This document shows, one piece after another, positions 24,837 through 33,124 of a DNA stretch of 34,523 nucleotides. The stretch spans positions 1 to 34,523 of the forward strand of contig CAWUSW010000070.1 of assembly GCA_963925675.1 (NCBI GenBank), written 5' to 3'. This stretch comes from Eutrophocola sp963925675. Lineage in GTDB: Bacteria > Pseudomonadota > Gammaproteobacteria > Pseudomonadales > Pseudohongiellaceae. The notes beneath the pieces are model-generated. The model ran no database searches. It was not told the DNA's origin and saw only the letters and a list, made by a program, of their open reading frames with translations. A program made the position numbers and the translations under genes. Numbering within the stretch: position 1 is the first letter of the stretch; the number at the start of each line of letters is the position of its first letter.

Positions 24837-25994
24837 ATGAACCCGGCACCACCCTCACACAGGCTTGCTCTGAAATTGAATACTGAAAACCTGAATACCA
24901 GCCTTCTGGATAACTTGACCACTGCCGTTGTTTTGCTGAACAAGGACCTGAAGGTAATTTATATCAATCCGGCAGCGGAAGCTTTACTTGAAACCAGTGA
25001 CAAGCACAGCCACAACCTGTACATCGGCGAAATTCTGCTGAATGAAAAACAAATCATAAAACCGCTGAAAAGTGTCATGGATAATGGCATCACATATATT
25101 TCTCGCAAAGTCAGACTGCTAAAAAACAACACCAGCAGTATGACAGTGGATTATTCCGCCAGCCGAGTTCTTTACCAAAATGAAACATTCATCATGCTGG
25201 AACTTCAGGAACTTGACAGGTCCTATAACATTTCCCGTAAAGAGATGCTTATTTCCAATCATGAAACAACTCTTGGACTGGTGCGCGGACTGGGTCATGA
25301 AATTAAAAATCCTCTGGGTGGTATTCGTGGTGCCGCTCAACTATTGGCTGACGAACTCCCTAGTAAAGAATTGAAAGATTACACCAACGTCATTATTGAA
25401 GAAGCAGACCGCCTGGTTGGCCTGATAGATCGCCTGACCGGACAGTACAAAAAACCTGCCTTACAAAAAATAAATATTCACGAAATACTTGAAAGAGTTT
25501 ATAACCTGGTAATTGCTGAAACCAGAGGATCTATCAAGCTGAGTAAGGATTACGATCCCAGTATTCCAGAAATAACCGGTGATCTTGGCCAACTTATTCA
25601 AGCAGTACTGAATATCGTCAGAAACGCCATGCAGGCACTAACTGAATCGGAGAAAGAAATAGGTAACCCGGAAATAATTTTGCGAACCCGAACAGTCAAC
25701 CATTCAACGATTGGCTCGATGATGCACAAACTCGTCGCAAAAATTGAAATCATTGATAACGGACCCGGCATAGATCCTGACATTATAGAAAATATTTTTT
25801 ATCCACTAATTAGTGGCAGACCCACCGGCACAGGTCTGGGACTTTCCTTGTCTCAGAATATTCTAAAAAACCATAATGGCTTAATTGAGTGTGAAAGCCG
25901 GAATGGAAAAACATGCTTCACTATCTCTTTACCCTTATCAAATGAACATGAGGTTAATGAGATTGGAGCCAAAGCATTTGAGGAAAAAGCATAA
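24837..25994 (+). CDS. ntrB: Nitrogen regulation sensor histidine kinase NtrB (NR-II)
   Basis: The 385-aa cytoplasmic kinase/phosphatase controls NtrC in response to PII and glutamine. An N-terminal PAS domain (about 20-125: LLDNLTTAVVLLNKDLKVIY, NPAAEALLE) is followed by the HisKA phosphoacceptor H154 in RGLGHEIKNPLGGIRGAAQLL and the ATPase boxes N (LNIVRNAMQAL), G1 (DNGPGID) and G2 (GTGLGLSLSQ). There are no membrane segments, as expected for NtrB. The stop overlaps the ntrC ATG by one base (TAATG), so translation is coupled. glnA, normally just upstream, is missing. Confidence 0.96.
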   Translation: MNPAPPSHRLALKLNTENLNTSLLDNLTTAVVLLNKDLKVIYINPAAEALLETSDKHSHNLYIGEILLNEKQIIKPLKSVMDNGITYISRKVRLLKNNTSSMTVDYSASRVLYQNETFIMLELQELDRSYNISRKEMLISNHETTLGLVRGLGHEIKNPLGGIRGAAQLLADELPSKELKDYTNVIIEEADRLVGLIDRLTGQYKKPALQKINIHEILERVYNLVIAETRGSIKLSKDYDPSIPEITGDLGQLIQAVLNIVRNAMQALTESEKEIGNPEIILRTRTVNHSTIGSMMHKLVAKIEIIDNGPGIDPDIIENIFYPLISGRPTGTGLGLSLSQNILKNHNGLIECESRNGKTCFTISLPLSNEHEVNEIGAKAFEEKA

Positions 25995-27418
25995 TGGCAA
26001 CCAGGAACCTACTTTGGATTATTGATGACGACAAATCTATTCGCTGGGTACTGGAAAAAGCGCTCGATAAAGCCGGCTTTGACACTGAAAGTTTTGAAGG
26101 TGGCGATGGCTTGCTGGAAAGGCTCAAATCTTCACAACCCGATGCCATCATTAGTGATATTCGTATGCCGGGGATAGATGGCCTTGAATTGTTGGAACAC
26201 ATTCAGGAAGCCTTTCCAAAAATTCCGGTAATCATAATGACCGCACATTCCGACCTGAGCAGTGCCGTTAAGTCCTACAAACGTGGTGCTTTTGAATATC
26301 TGCCAAAACCTTTCGATGTAAATGAAGCTGTCGCTGTTGCACGTCGAGCCGTAGAGCATGCCAGCGATCATAAAAGCAGCTTCAGTGAAATTCCTGAAAT
26401 CGAAACAAAAGAAATTATTGGCGAGGCTCCCGCCATGCAGGAAGTCTTTCGAGCCATAGGGCGTCTTTCGCATTCAAACATAACTGTTTTGATAAAAGGC
26501 GAATCAGGAACAGGTAAAGAACTGGTAGCACAGGCTCTTCACAAGCATAGCCCGCGCGCAGAGAAACCTTATATTGCTTTAAATGTCGCAGCAATTCCCA
26601 AAGATCTTATCGAGTCTGAATTATTTGGTCATGAAAAAGGCGCATTCACTGGTGCAACACAATTACGCATTGGTCGTTTTGAACAAGCAGATGGCGGAAC
26701 ATTATTTCTCGACGAAATTGGCGATATGCCTATGGAAACTCAAACTCGCTTGCTCAGAGTACTTTCTGATGGCGAATTTTATCGTGTCGGTGGATTAACC
26801 CCAATCCGAACCGATGTTCGAGTCATTACTGCCACACATCAGAAACTTGAAGAAAGAGTAAAAGAGCATTTATTTAGAGAAGATCTCTATCATCGCCTCA
26901 ATGTTATTCCCATCCATTTGCCGAAACTGTCAGATCGTCGTGAAGACATACCAGCCTTAATGGAACATTGTCTTGCTCGAGCGGCCCAGCAAATGGGTAT
27001 AGATAAGAAAGAATTGCGCTCGGAAACTACGCAGTACCTTAGCGGCCTTCCCTGGCAGGGCAATGTCAGACAGTTGGAAAATTTTTGCAGCTGGATAACC
27101 GTGATGGCAGCAGGGCGTGAAATATTTATTAATGATCTGCCGGATGAATTCCTCAATCCCAATAACCAGGAAACTGTTACCGACAACTGGGTACAAAGCC
27201 TCACAAACTGGGCAGACCATGAACTCAGCCTGGGTCACTCCGGCATACTCCAGCAAGCAACACCACTATTTGAAAAATGCATGATCGATGTTGCCCTCAA
27301 ACATAGTGGCGGCCGTAAAAGAGATGCCTCTGAACTTCTGGGCTGGGGAAGAAACACGCTGACGCGCAAGATCAAGGAACTGGGATTGGAAAGCTCAAGT
27401 GATGAGAATGCTGAATAG
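25994..27418 (+). CDS. ntrC: Nitrogen regulation response regulator NtrC (NR-I)
   Basis: The 474-aa sigma-54-dependent activator has a receiver domain (1-120) with phosphoacceptor D55 in ISDIRMPGIDGLELL and the acidic pocket D11-D13. The AAA+ domain has Walker A GESGTGKE, the sigma-54-contacting loop GAFTGA in GHEKGAFTGATQL, and Walker B LFLDEIGDMP. The Fis-type helix-turn-helix sits at the C-terminus (GGRKRDASELLGWGRNTLTR). All key residues are present. When phosphorylated it should bind the boxes found upstream of ntrB, giving autoregulation. Confidence 0.97.
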   Translation: MATRNLLWIIDDDKSIRWVLEKALDKAGFDTESFEGGDGLLERLKSSQPDAIISDIRMPGIDGLELLEHIQEAFPKIPVIIMTAHSDLSSAVKSYKRGAFEYLPKPFDVNEAVAVARRAVEHASDHKSSFSEIPEIETKEIIGEAPAMQEVFRAIGRLSHSNITVLIKGESGTGKELVAQALHKHSPRAEKPYIALNVAAIPKDLIESELFGHEKGAFTGATQLRIGRFEQADGGTLFLDEIGDMPMETQTRLLRVLSDGEFYRVGGLTPIRTDVRVITATHQKLEERVKEHLFREDLYHRLNVIPIHLPKLSDRREDIPALMEHCLARAAQQMGIDKKELRSETTQYLSGLPWQGNVRQLENFCSWITVMAAGREIFINDLPDEFLNPNNQETVTDNWVQSLTNWADHELSLGHSGILQQATPLFEKCMIDVALKHSGGRKRDASELLGWGRNTLTRKIKELGLESSSDENAE

Positions 27419-27485
27419 AAGTATTTTGCTGAATATTTGAAAAATTTTATCTGCGCTATTAATCAGGCACATTAAAGCTTTTGTT

Positions 27486-27508
27486 TACTCCTTAAAATTC
27501 AAGGAGTA
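27486..27508. terminator. Hairpin downstream of ntrC
   Basis: Arms TACTCCTT and AAGGAGTA (8 bp, perfect) flank a 7-nt AT-rich loop, 68 nt after the ntrC stop. Only a broken T-run follows (CCCTTTCCTTT), so termination would be weak. The AAGGAG is not followed by a close start codon. Confidence 0.35.
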
Positions 27509-27569
27509 CCCTTTCCTTTAATGAAAATTTTTTATAGTCCAGAGCGCATAATTTAAAACTTTTAGTGTC

Positions 27570-27893
27570 ATGTCGCGAACAAAACTGATTTTTCTTTCAA
27601 TAATAATGGTTGGCATTACTTCTGCCAGCAGCTTTTTTATCGTCTATACAATCAAGCAATCTCAGTTAAAAGAAAACAGTGAATTATTTGCCATAGCATT
27701 CACTGAAAAATTCTTTTCTAGTTGGGACTTCGATTTTTTTCTTGAAAGCTGCTCAACTGGGTATTGCAACAAACTTCCGGAAACAGATTTCCTGGCGATG
27801 ATTAATAATATGAAAAGAATTGGAACCCTCAAGGAAATTTCTGCAATTCAAGGCAATTTCATTCGCTCCTACATCCGGTGCTTCTACAAGTAA
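27570..27893 (+). pseudogene. 5' fragment of a membrane-anchored hypothetical gene, ended by a deletion scar
   Basis: The 107-codon frame begins with a signal anchor (LIFLSIIMVGITSASSFFIVYT), then an extracytoplasmic part (ELFAIAFTEKFFSSWDFDFF, TDFLAMINNMKRIGTLKEIS). It reads like the start of a small DUF4019-like periplasmic domain, a resemblance I hold loosely. At about 27852-27860 homologous-looking sequence stops. The last residues (RSYIRCFYK) are antisense to the conserved VEAPDVGANE of the mshI-like fragment on the other strand. So this gene has lost its 3' half, and the annotated end is read-through into foreign sequence. Function unknown. Confidence 0.6.
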
Positions 27894-28136
27894 GAGTTTG
27901 TATTCATCAGGAGAAAGAACATAACTGGCATTGTTGTTTTCCAACCCCAGCTTGCTTACTTGTTCTGCCAGAATGCTGGCCTTTTCTTCAAAGTTAGGGA
28001 TTGGAAAGTCTTTGCATAGCAAGAGTTTTGGCTTGTCATTAGTTTGTATGACATGAGCAAGAGTTATATTTTCCGCAGAAATAGATAACCCGACCAGCCC
28101 TGACCCGCTCTTATTTTTGTTAAAAAAGTTTAGCAA
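27753..28136 (-). pseudogene. mshI: 5' fragment of an MshI/PilM-like pilus biogenesis gene
   Basis: The start is TTG at 28134-28136 behind a strong AGGAAAGAG ribosome binding site. The first about 95 codons resemble MshI of the MSHA pilus: LNFFNKNKSGSGLVGLSIS, then ITLAHVIQTNDKPKLLLC, then SYVLSPDEYKLLLVEAPDV, an actin-like/PilM-type N-terminus whose SPDEYKLLLVEAPDV is the recognisable MshI element. After DVGANEIA (about 27852) the frame leaves the family and runs through the antisense of the upstream fragment to a chance stop at 27753. MshI is normally about 280-320 aa, so about two thirds is missing, and no mshJ, K, L or M gene follows. Assignment to mshI and not pilM rests on the SPDEYxLLLVEAPDV element. 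Confidence 0.7.
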
Positions 28137-28393
28137 ACTCTTTCCTATTCCCTATATTTCTAAACCCAGATAAAACATACTCTTTCAGCATTTATGGGCG
28201 CTTTTTTCAGGCCACAATTGTATGCGGCCTAATGCATTGAAAGAATGGGAAAAACTCCTCTATTCTCCCAGCTGCCCCTGTTTCACAGCATAAAATCAGT
28301 GACACATGCAGTGACACATTATGGACTTAGCCGTTTTACCTCGAATATTTCCTAAATACAAGTATTATCTTATTATTTTATATAGGTTTTTTT
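28137..28393. other. Intergenic region upstream of the mshI-like stub and trmL
   Basis: These 257 nt contain no gene. They include a tandem 11-bp direct repeat CAGTGACACAT (28297-28307 and 28309-28319) and an AGGCC/GGCCT dyad. The final 60 nt are very AT-rich and probably contain the trmL promoter; no clear boxes could be fixed. Confidence 0.4.
28297..28319. repeat. Tandem direct repeat CAGTGACACAT x2
   Basis: Two identical 11-bp copies with a 12-bp period (one separating base) lie about 75 nt upstream of the trmL start. The spacing is a little over one helical turn, so a tandem binding site is possible. Confidence 0.5.
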
Positions 28394-28855
28394 ATGTTTA
28401 ACCTTGTTTTTTACGAGCCGGAAATACCCCCTAACACTGGCAATGCCATCCGCTTGTGCAGCAACACAGATTGTGTTCTGCATTTAATAGAACCTCTGGG
28501 CTTCACTTTGGATGACAAACGCCTGCGCAGAGCCGGTCTCGATTACGGGGAATACAGCGAAGTCAGGACATACAAGAACTGGCAACACTTCATTGAGAGT
28601 TGTGCTCCCGGGCGCATGTTTGCGATCAGCACCAAGGGCGACCGCTTATACACCGAAGCAAGCTTCCAGGCCTCTGATTACCTGGTTTTTGGGCCTGAAA
28701 CGCGCGGTCTACCTGATGAAATAAGAATGGCACCGGAGATGACCAGCGTCCTGAGAATCCCCATGCTGCCTCATAGCCGCAGTCTGAACCTGTCAAACTC
28801 AGCGGCGATTATTATCTATGAAGCCTGGCGCCAGAACGGATTTAAAGGGGCCTAG
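28394..28855 (+). CDS. trmL: tRNA (cytidine/uridine-34-2'-O)-methyltransferase TrmL
   Basis: The 153-aa SPOUT methyltransferase modifies the wobble base of tRNA-Leu isoacceptors. The family motifs are MFNLVFYEPEIPPNTGNAIRL at the start (with RLCSNTDCVLHLIEPLGF), the knot loop VFGPETRGLP and the SAM-binding IPMLPHSRSLNLSNSAAIII. Length matches E. coli TrmL (157). It converges on secB, the same order as in pseudomonads. Confidence 0.96.
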   Translation: MFNLVFYEPEIPPNTGNAIRLCSNTDCVLHLIEPLGFTLDDKRLRRAGLDYGEYSEVRTYKNWQHFIESCAPGRMFAISTKGDRLYTEASFQASDYLVFGPETRGLPDEIRMAPEMTSVLRIPMLPHSRSLNLSNSAAIIIYEAWRQNGFKGA

Positions 28856-28867
28856 GATTTTGAGGAC

Positions 28868-28901
28868 AAAAAAAAGGCTGCTGGTCAATTGACCAACAGC
28901 C
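28868..28901 (-). terminator. Rho-independent terminator for secB
   Basis: Read on the minus strand, a 13-bp stem with one mismatched pair (GGCTGTTGGTCAA / TTGACCAGCAGCC) is followed by eight Ts. It lies 40 nt beyond the secB stop. It lacks a T-run in the trmL direction, so it acts on secB. Confidence 0.85.
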
Positions 28902-28940
28902 CCGCATTTCAGATAGCTGAAAAACTAAAAGGTAGCTAAA

Positions 28941-29501
28941 TCAGTGTGAATCAGCTTCTTTTGTATCGGCTGAATCGGCACTTGCCGCTGGAGCATCACC
29001 TGCCAGCTTTTCTTCCTGCTGCTGCTTGGCCTGCATATAGATGCTTTCAAAGTTAATCGGCGCCAGCAATAAGGCAGGAAAGCTGCCACGCGTTACCAAT
29101 GCATCAATGGCTTCCCGGCCATAGGGGAAAAGCACATTAGGGCATGTAATAGTAAGTACTTGCTCTAGCTGCTCACCTTCAATTCCGAGGATTTCAAAAA
29201 TACCTGCCTGTTGAATCTCGACAAGGAAAACTGTCTTGTCGTCCTGTTTAACATCCGCAGTCAAGCGCAGAACAACCTCATACAAGCCTTCTTCAATTTT
29301 GTTGCTGCGATTGTTAATACTGAAGTTAACCTGGGGACTGTACTGCTGACGGAATACATTGGGCGTGTCAGGTGCTTCAAAACTTACGTCTTTTACATAC
29401 ACTCGCTGTACGCCAAATCGATGACCTTCCTGTGCTGCCTGGTCGCCAGCTGGTGCTGGCGCTGTGGCCGGATTTTGCTGCTGTTCGTCGTTCTCTGCCA
29501 T
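28941..29501 (-). CDS. secB: Protein-export chaperone SecB
   Basis: The 186-aa tetrameric cytoplasmic chaperone holds preproteins unfolded and hands them to SecA. Core segments are QRVYVKDVSFEAPDTPNVF, VQQ-type acidic binding strands (YEVVLRLTADVKQDDKTVFL, VEIQQAGIFEI) and CPNVLFPYGREAIDALVTRGSFPALLLAPINF. Both ends are low-complexity: Gln/Ala/Pro-rich at the N-terminus and Ala/Asp/Glu-rich at the C-terminus, making it about 30 aa longer than E. coli SecB (155). It is followed by a clear terminator. grxC, usually between the rhodanese gene and secB, is absent. Confidence 0.97.
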   Translation of the reverse strand: MAENDEQQQNPATAPAPAGDQAAQEGHRFGVQRVYVKDVSFEAPDTPNVFRQQYSPQVNFSINNRSNKIEEGLYEVVLRLTADVKQDDKTVFLVEIQQAGIFEILGIEGEQLEQVLTITCPNVLFPYGREAIDALVTRGSFPALLLAPINFESIYMQAKQQQEEKLAGDAPAASADSADTKEADSH

Positions 29502-29603
29502 TGTCTGCCCTTACCTTATTCAGTGCGGATTCTTGTTATCCGATTATTTCTGTCTATTGTCCTATTACATTCAGCTTTAGCTCACCTGACCTGACACAGG
29601 CAA

Positions 29604-30017
29604 TTACTTGACTGCCGGCAGGCCCTGAGCTTGCCATTCTGCCATGCCACCACTCATGCGTGAAACCGATGTAAACCCGTTCTCTTCAAGCGTCTTGATT
29701 GCATCTCCAGACTGGCTTCCCAACTGGCACACAACAACCAAAGGCTTTTCCTTGAATTTATTCAGCTCTGCCAGGCGGTCTTTGATTTTTGCCGACGGGA
29801 TATTTATCGCGTCAACAATATGCCCACCATCAAAGGCTTTTTTATCCCTGATATCGAGAATAACGCCGTGCTCCCGATTAACCAGCATCACGGTTTGTTG
29901 GGGGCTCAACGCATCCCCGGCTTTAGCATTCAGGTAATACAATAAGGTAATTACCAGGGCCAGCCAGAGTCCGGACAGGATCCAGTGATTGATGAAAAAC
30001 TCAGTAAATTGTGCCAT
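29604..30017 (-). CDS. Membrane-anchored rhodanese-like sulfurtransferase (YibN type)
   Basis: The 137-aa protein has an N-terminal membrane helix (WILSGLWLALVITLLYYL, residues 12-29) and a single rhodanese domain (about 36-135). The active-site cysteine is C97 in VVVCQLGSQSG. LDIRDKKAFDGGHIVDAINIP and SRMSGGMAEWQAQGLP are standard rhodanese landmarks. Homologues next to secB (yibN in E. coli) are known; recent work on YibN concerns membrane protein insertion, but I infer only a thiol/sulfur-carrier or membrane partner role. The 102-nt gap to secB is where grxC would normally lie. Confidence 0.92.
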   Translation of the reverse strand: MAQFTEFFINHWILSGLWLALVITLLYYLNAKAGDALSPQQTVMLVNREHGVILDIRDKKAFDGGHIVDAINIPSAKIKDRLAELNKFKEKPLVVVCQLGSQSGDAIKTLEENGFTSVSRMSGGMAEWQAQGLPAVK

Positions 30018-30191
30018 TAGAAGGTTAAAACTGCCAATTCCAAAGACGCCGGAGTATACACGCCAAGCTCTTGTAAGTCAGTTAACTTTTCCCTGTAAAT
30101 AGCGATTTCTTTACCAGATGGCGCTCGCAAGAAAAGTGAGAATTGGTGATAATGGCTACTTACTTTCTGTCTTACTTCTTCAGGGTTTTTA

Positions 30192-31736
30192 ATGACGTCT
30201 TCTGCCGGAACTACCCTTCTGCTTATTTTGGACGGTTGGGGTCATAGTGACTCAAACACACACAACGCCATCAGCCAGGCCAACACGCCGGTTTGGGACA
30301 GGCTGATAGAAGAATATCCCCACACCCTGATCCAGACTTCAGGACTTCAGGTTGGGCTCCCAGAGGGGCAAATGGGGAATTCAGAAGTCGGTCATATGAA
30401 CCTTGGTGCGGGCAGAGTTGTCTATCAGAGCCTTACCCGCATCGACAAAGACATTGCCGACGGCGGCTTCTTTAATAATCCCACCTTATGCCAGGCCGCC
30501 GATGATGTGATAGCACAGGATTCTGCCCTGCATATCATTGGACTGCTCTCTCCGGGTGGCATCCACAGCCATGAGAATCAGATTGCCGCCATGGTGGATC
30601 TTGCCTATCAACGCGGTTGCCGGAAGATTTACCTGCATGCCCTGCTCGATGGTCGCGATACACCACCGCGCAGTGCGGCAGCTTCCATCAAAAAATTCGA
30701 GGATAAATTTGCTGAATTAAATTGCGGCCAGATCGCGACAATTGCCGGTCGTTTTTTCGGCATGGATAGAGATCAGCGTTGGGACCGGGTAGAAAAAGCC
30801 TTTAACCCCATCTGTCATGGTAAAGCTGAATATGAAAACGAGTCAGCTTCTGCGGCTCTGGAAGCAGCCTACGCTCGTGACGAAAATGATGAATTTGTGC
30901 AGCCCACTGTTATTACAAATGGCACCGGGGCTGTTTCAATAAAAGATAATGATGCAATCATCTTTATGAATTTCCGTGCCGACCGTTCTCGAGAACTAAC
31001 GCGCGTATTTACCGATAAAGAGTTTCAGGATTTCAACCGTGGCGCGCTCCCCTCTCTTAGCCGCTTCGTGATGCTGACACAGTACTCAGAAGATATAGAT
31101 GCCGATTGCGCTTACCCGCCTGAAAAACTCGCCAACGTTCTGGGTGAATACCTGTCTGCCCAGCACAAAACCCAGCTGCGTATCGCTGAAACTGAAAAAT
31201 ATGCACATGTCACTTTCTTTTTCAGTGGCGGCAGGGAATCGGAATATGACGGAGAACAGCGCATATTAATTCCTTCCCCTAAAGTCGACACCTATGACCT
31301 GATGCCTGAAATGAGCGCGCATGAAGTAACCGACAAACTGGTCAGCGCCATAAAGAATAGGGAATTTGATACCATCATTTGCAACTATGCTAACGGCGAC
31401 ATGGTTGGACATACCGGCATCTGGGAAGCGGCCCTTAAAGCAGCAGAGGTGGTTGATGAGTGCCTGCAACGCATTACTGACGCCATACTGGAAGTAGATG
31501 GCAACTGTCTGATTACTGCAGATCATGGCAACCTCGAGCAAATGATGGACGAAACCACCGGACAAGCTTTGACCTCCCATACCAATGGCCCGGTACCATT
31601 AATTTATGTGGGCAAGCGCAACCTTTCTTTAAAAGACGGCGGCTCTCTTTGCGATATAGCGCCAAGTATCCTTTCTTTAATGGCCCTACCCCAGCCCAAA
31701 GAAATGACCGGCAAATCTCTCATCACAAACAATTAA
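30192..31736 (+). CDS. gpmI: 2,3-bisphosphoglycerate-independent phosphoglycerate mutase
   Basis: The 514-aa Mn-dependent glycolytic enzyme interconverts 3- and 2-phosphoglycerate. The phosphorylated serine is S64 in GQMGNSEVGHMNLGAGR. Metal ligands sit in LILDGWGHS (N-terminal Asp), CNYANGDMVGHTG and LITADHGNLEQM. HALLDGRDTPPRSA and NFRADRSRELTR are substrate-binding signatures. Length matches the family (510-515). The stop overlaps the envC ATG by one base (TAATG). gpmI-envC-ctpA is a conserved gammaproteobacterial trio. The 174 nt upstream hold no gene and should contain the promoter. Confidence 0.97.
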   Translation: MTSSAGTTLLLILDGWGHSDSNTHNAISQANTPVWDRLIEEYPHTLIQTSGLQVGLPEGQMGNSEVGHMNLGAGRVVYQSLTRIDKDIADGGFFNNPTLCQAADDVIAQDSALHIIGLLSPGGIHSHENQIAAMVDLAYQRGCRKIYLHALLDGRDTPPRSAAASIKKFEDKFAELNCGQIATIAGRFFGMDRDQRWDRVEKAFNPICHGKAEYENESASAALEAAYARDENDEFVQPTVITNGTGAVSIKDNDAIIFMNFRADRSRELTRVFTDKEFQDFNRGALPSLSRFVMLTQYSEDIDADCAYPPEKLANVLGEYLSAQHKTQLRIAETEKYAHVTFFFSGGRESEYDGEQRILIPSPKVDTYDLMPEMSAHEVTDKLVSAIKNREFDTIICNYANGDMVGHTGIWEAALKAAEVVDECLQRITDAILEVDGNCLITADHGNLEQMMDETTGQALTSHTNGPVPLIYVGKRNLSLKDGGSLCDIAPSILSLMALPQPKEMTGKSLITNN

Positions 31737-32902
31737 TGAAACGCATCACATTGCAGAATAATTTACTGCTATCAGCTATTTTTCTTCTCTGCAGTACTTC
31801 TTTATCTGCCCAAAATACATCCCCTGAAGAACCTTCCGAAGCGGCGCTGGCTTCAATCAACAAGGCCATTGCAGAAGTTCAGCAAGAGATAGCAAGCAGA
31901 AATTCTGAACGCACATCAACTTACCAGACTCTGGAAAAAACAGAAAAAGAGTCAGGCGCTTTACGCTCACAAATCACGGCTATAGAAACAAGCATCAATC
32001 AAAATCAGGCTGAACTCTCACAGCATCAGACTAAAAGAGAACAATTGCTTGCTACAAAGCTCTCCCAACAGGAATTAATCAGCCAGTATTTACGCACGGC
32101 CTATCAAACCGGTCGTCAGGAATATTTCAAGTTATTACTTAACCAGGAAAATCCCGCTCTTGTTTCCCGAACCTTGCGCTACTATCAATACTTCAATGAG
32201 GCGCGCAATCAAAAAGTGGATGAATACACTGTAACCATCAACGAGATTACGATTGTTGAAACTCGCATTATGGAAAGTACCGCTGCCCTGAATAGCAATC
32301 GGGAGTTGCTCGACACTCAACAAAATACCATGCAGGCCAGCTTGATCAACAGACAAAGTCAACTTGATAAACTGGATGCACTGCTGACCAGCAGCAGCAG
32401 AAAACTGGAGGCGCTGGAAGCAGAACGCTCTGAAATGGAATTGTTGATAGAAGAACTGCGCCGCTCCATAAGCAATCTGTCGCTTGGTGATCAGCAGCAA
32501 CCTTTTGCCAATATGAAAGGTCAGCTTCCCTGGCCAGTGGCCGGCGACTTCAAAAACCGCTGGGGAAGCAGTTATGGACTGGGTGACCTGAACTGGGAAG
32601 GAGTAACAATTAATGCCGCTTCAGGGGCAGATATAATAGCGGTCCATCGCGGCAGAGTAGTCTATTCAGACTGGTTTTCCAGCTCCGGCCTTCTCTTGAT
32701 AATTGACCACGGGGATGGTTATATGAGCTTATATGCGCATAATCAGGAGCTTTACAGAGATGTCGGCGAATGGGTTAACGGTGGCGACATTATTGCCTCA
32801 GTAGGCAACACCGGTGGTCAGCAGGATTTTGGTTTATATTTTGAAATCCGCCATAACGGGGAATCTGAAAACCCTGCGGCATGGTGCCTGGCCAGCAACT
32901 AA
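31736..32902 (+). CDS. envC: Murein hydrolase activator EnvC
   Basis: I chose the ATG at 31736, which overlaps the gpmI stop and begins a signal peptide (MKRITLQNNLLLSAIFLLCS...LSAQ). A frame opening at 31649 would lie inside gpmI and mask that signal. The mature 388-aa precursor has a long periplasmic coiled coil (about 30-255, rich in Gln/Glu/Leu) and a C-terminal LytM/M23 domain (about 260-388). Zinc ligands are lost: the HxGxD position is NWEGVTI and the HxH position is GLYFE. It is thus the non-catalytic activator type that switches on amidases AmiA/AmiB at the septum. The remaining landmark YAHN is present. Confidence 0.93.
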   Translation: MKRITLQNNLLLSAIFLLCSTSLSAQNTSPEEPSEAALASINKAIAEVQQEIASRNSERTSTYQTLEKTEKESGALRSQITAIETSINQNQAELSQHQTKREQLLATKLSQQELISQYLRTAYQTGRQEYFKLLLNQENPALVSRTLRYYQYFNEARNQKVDEYTVTINEITIVETRIMESTAALNSNRELLDTQQNTMQASLINRQSQLDKLDALLTSSSRKLEALEAERSEMELLIEELRRSISNLSLGDQQQPFANMKGQLPWPVAGDFKNRWGSSYGLGDLNWEGVTINAASGADIIAVHRGRVVYSDWFSSSGLLLIIDHGDGYMSLYAHNQELYRDVGEWVNGGDIIASVGNTGGQQDFGLYFEIRHNGESENPAAWCLASN

Positions 32903-33124
32903 TTTAAAACACTTTGTATAAGGGCTTTTGGAAACACTGTTAAAAAGAACTCTTTTGACCTTCCAGACGTATGTATTATCAGAATTTATACTAAAAGCAA
33001 TGCAACTTAATGATCGGCTTTCCTGTCTTAATAGACACCCTGGTATAAAAGCTAATCGCTTTAGACGTTAATTATTTGAGGTTCTGCAACACGTCCTGTT
33101 TTCCGGACTGGTAGAAATGACATT
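32903..33124. other. Intergenic region before ctpA
   Basis: These 222 nt hold no gene and no strong terminator. The stretch is AT-rich and is expected to carry the ctpA promoter, but I see no convincing -35/-10 pair. The gap suggests ctpA is partly independent of gpmI-envC. Confidence 0.4.

Noticed and set aside
31649..31735. N-terminal extension of EnvC
   Set aside because: The extra 29 codons overlap gpmI in another frame and would bury the signal peptide that begins at 31736.
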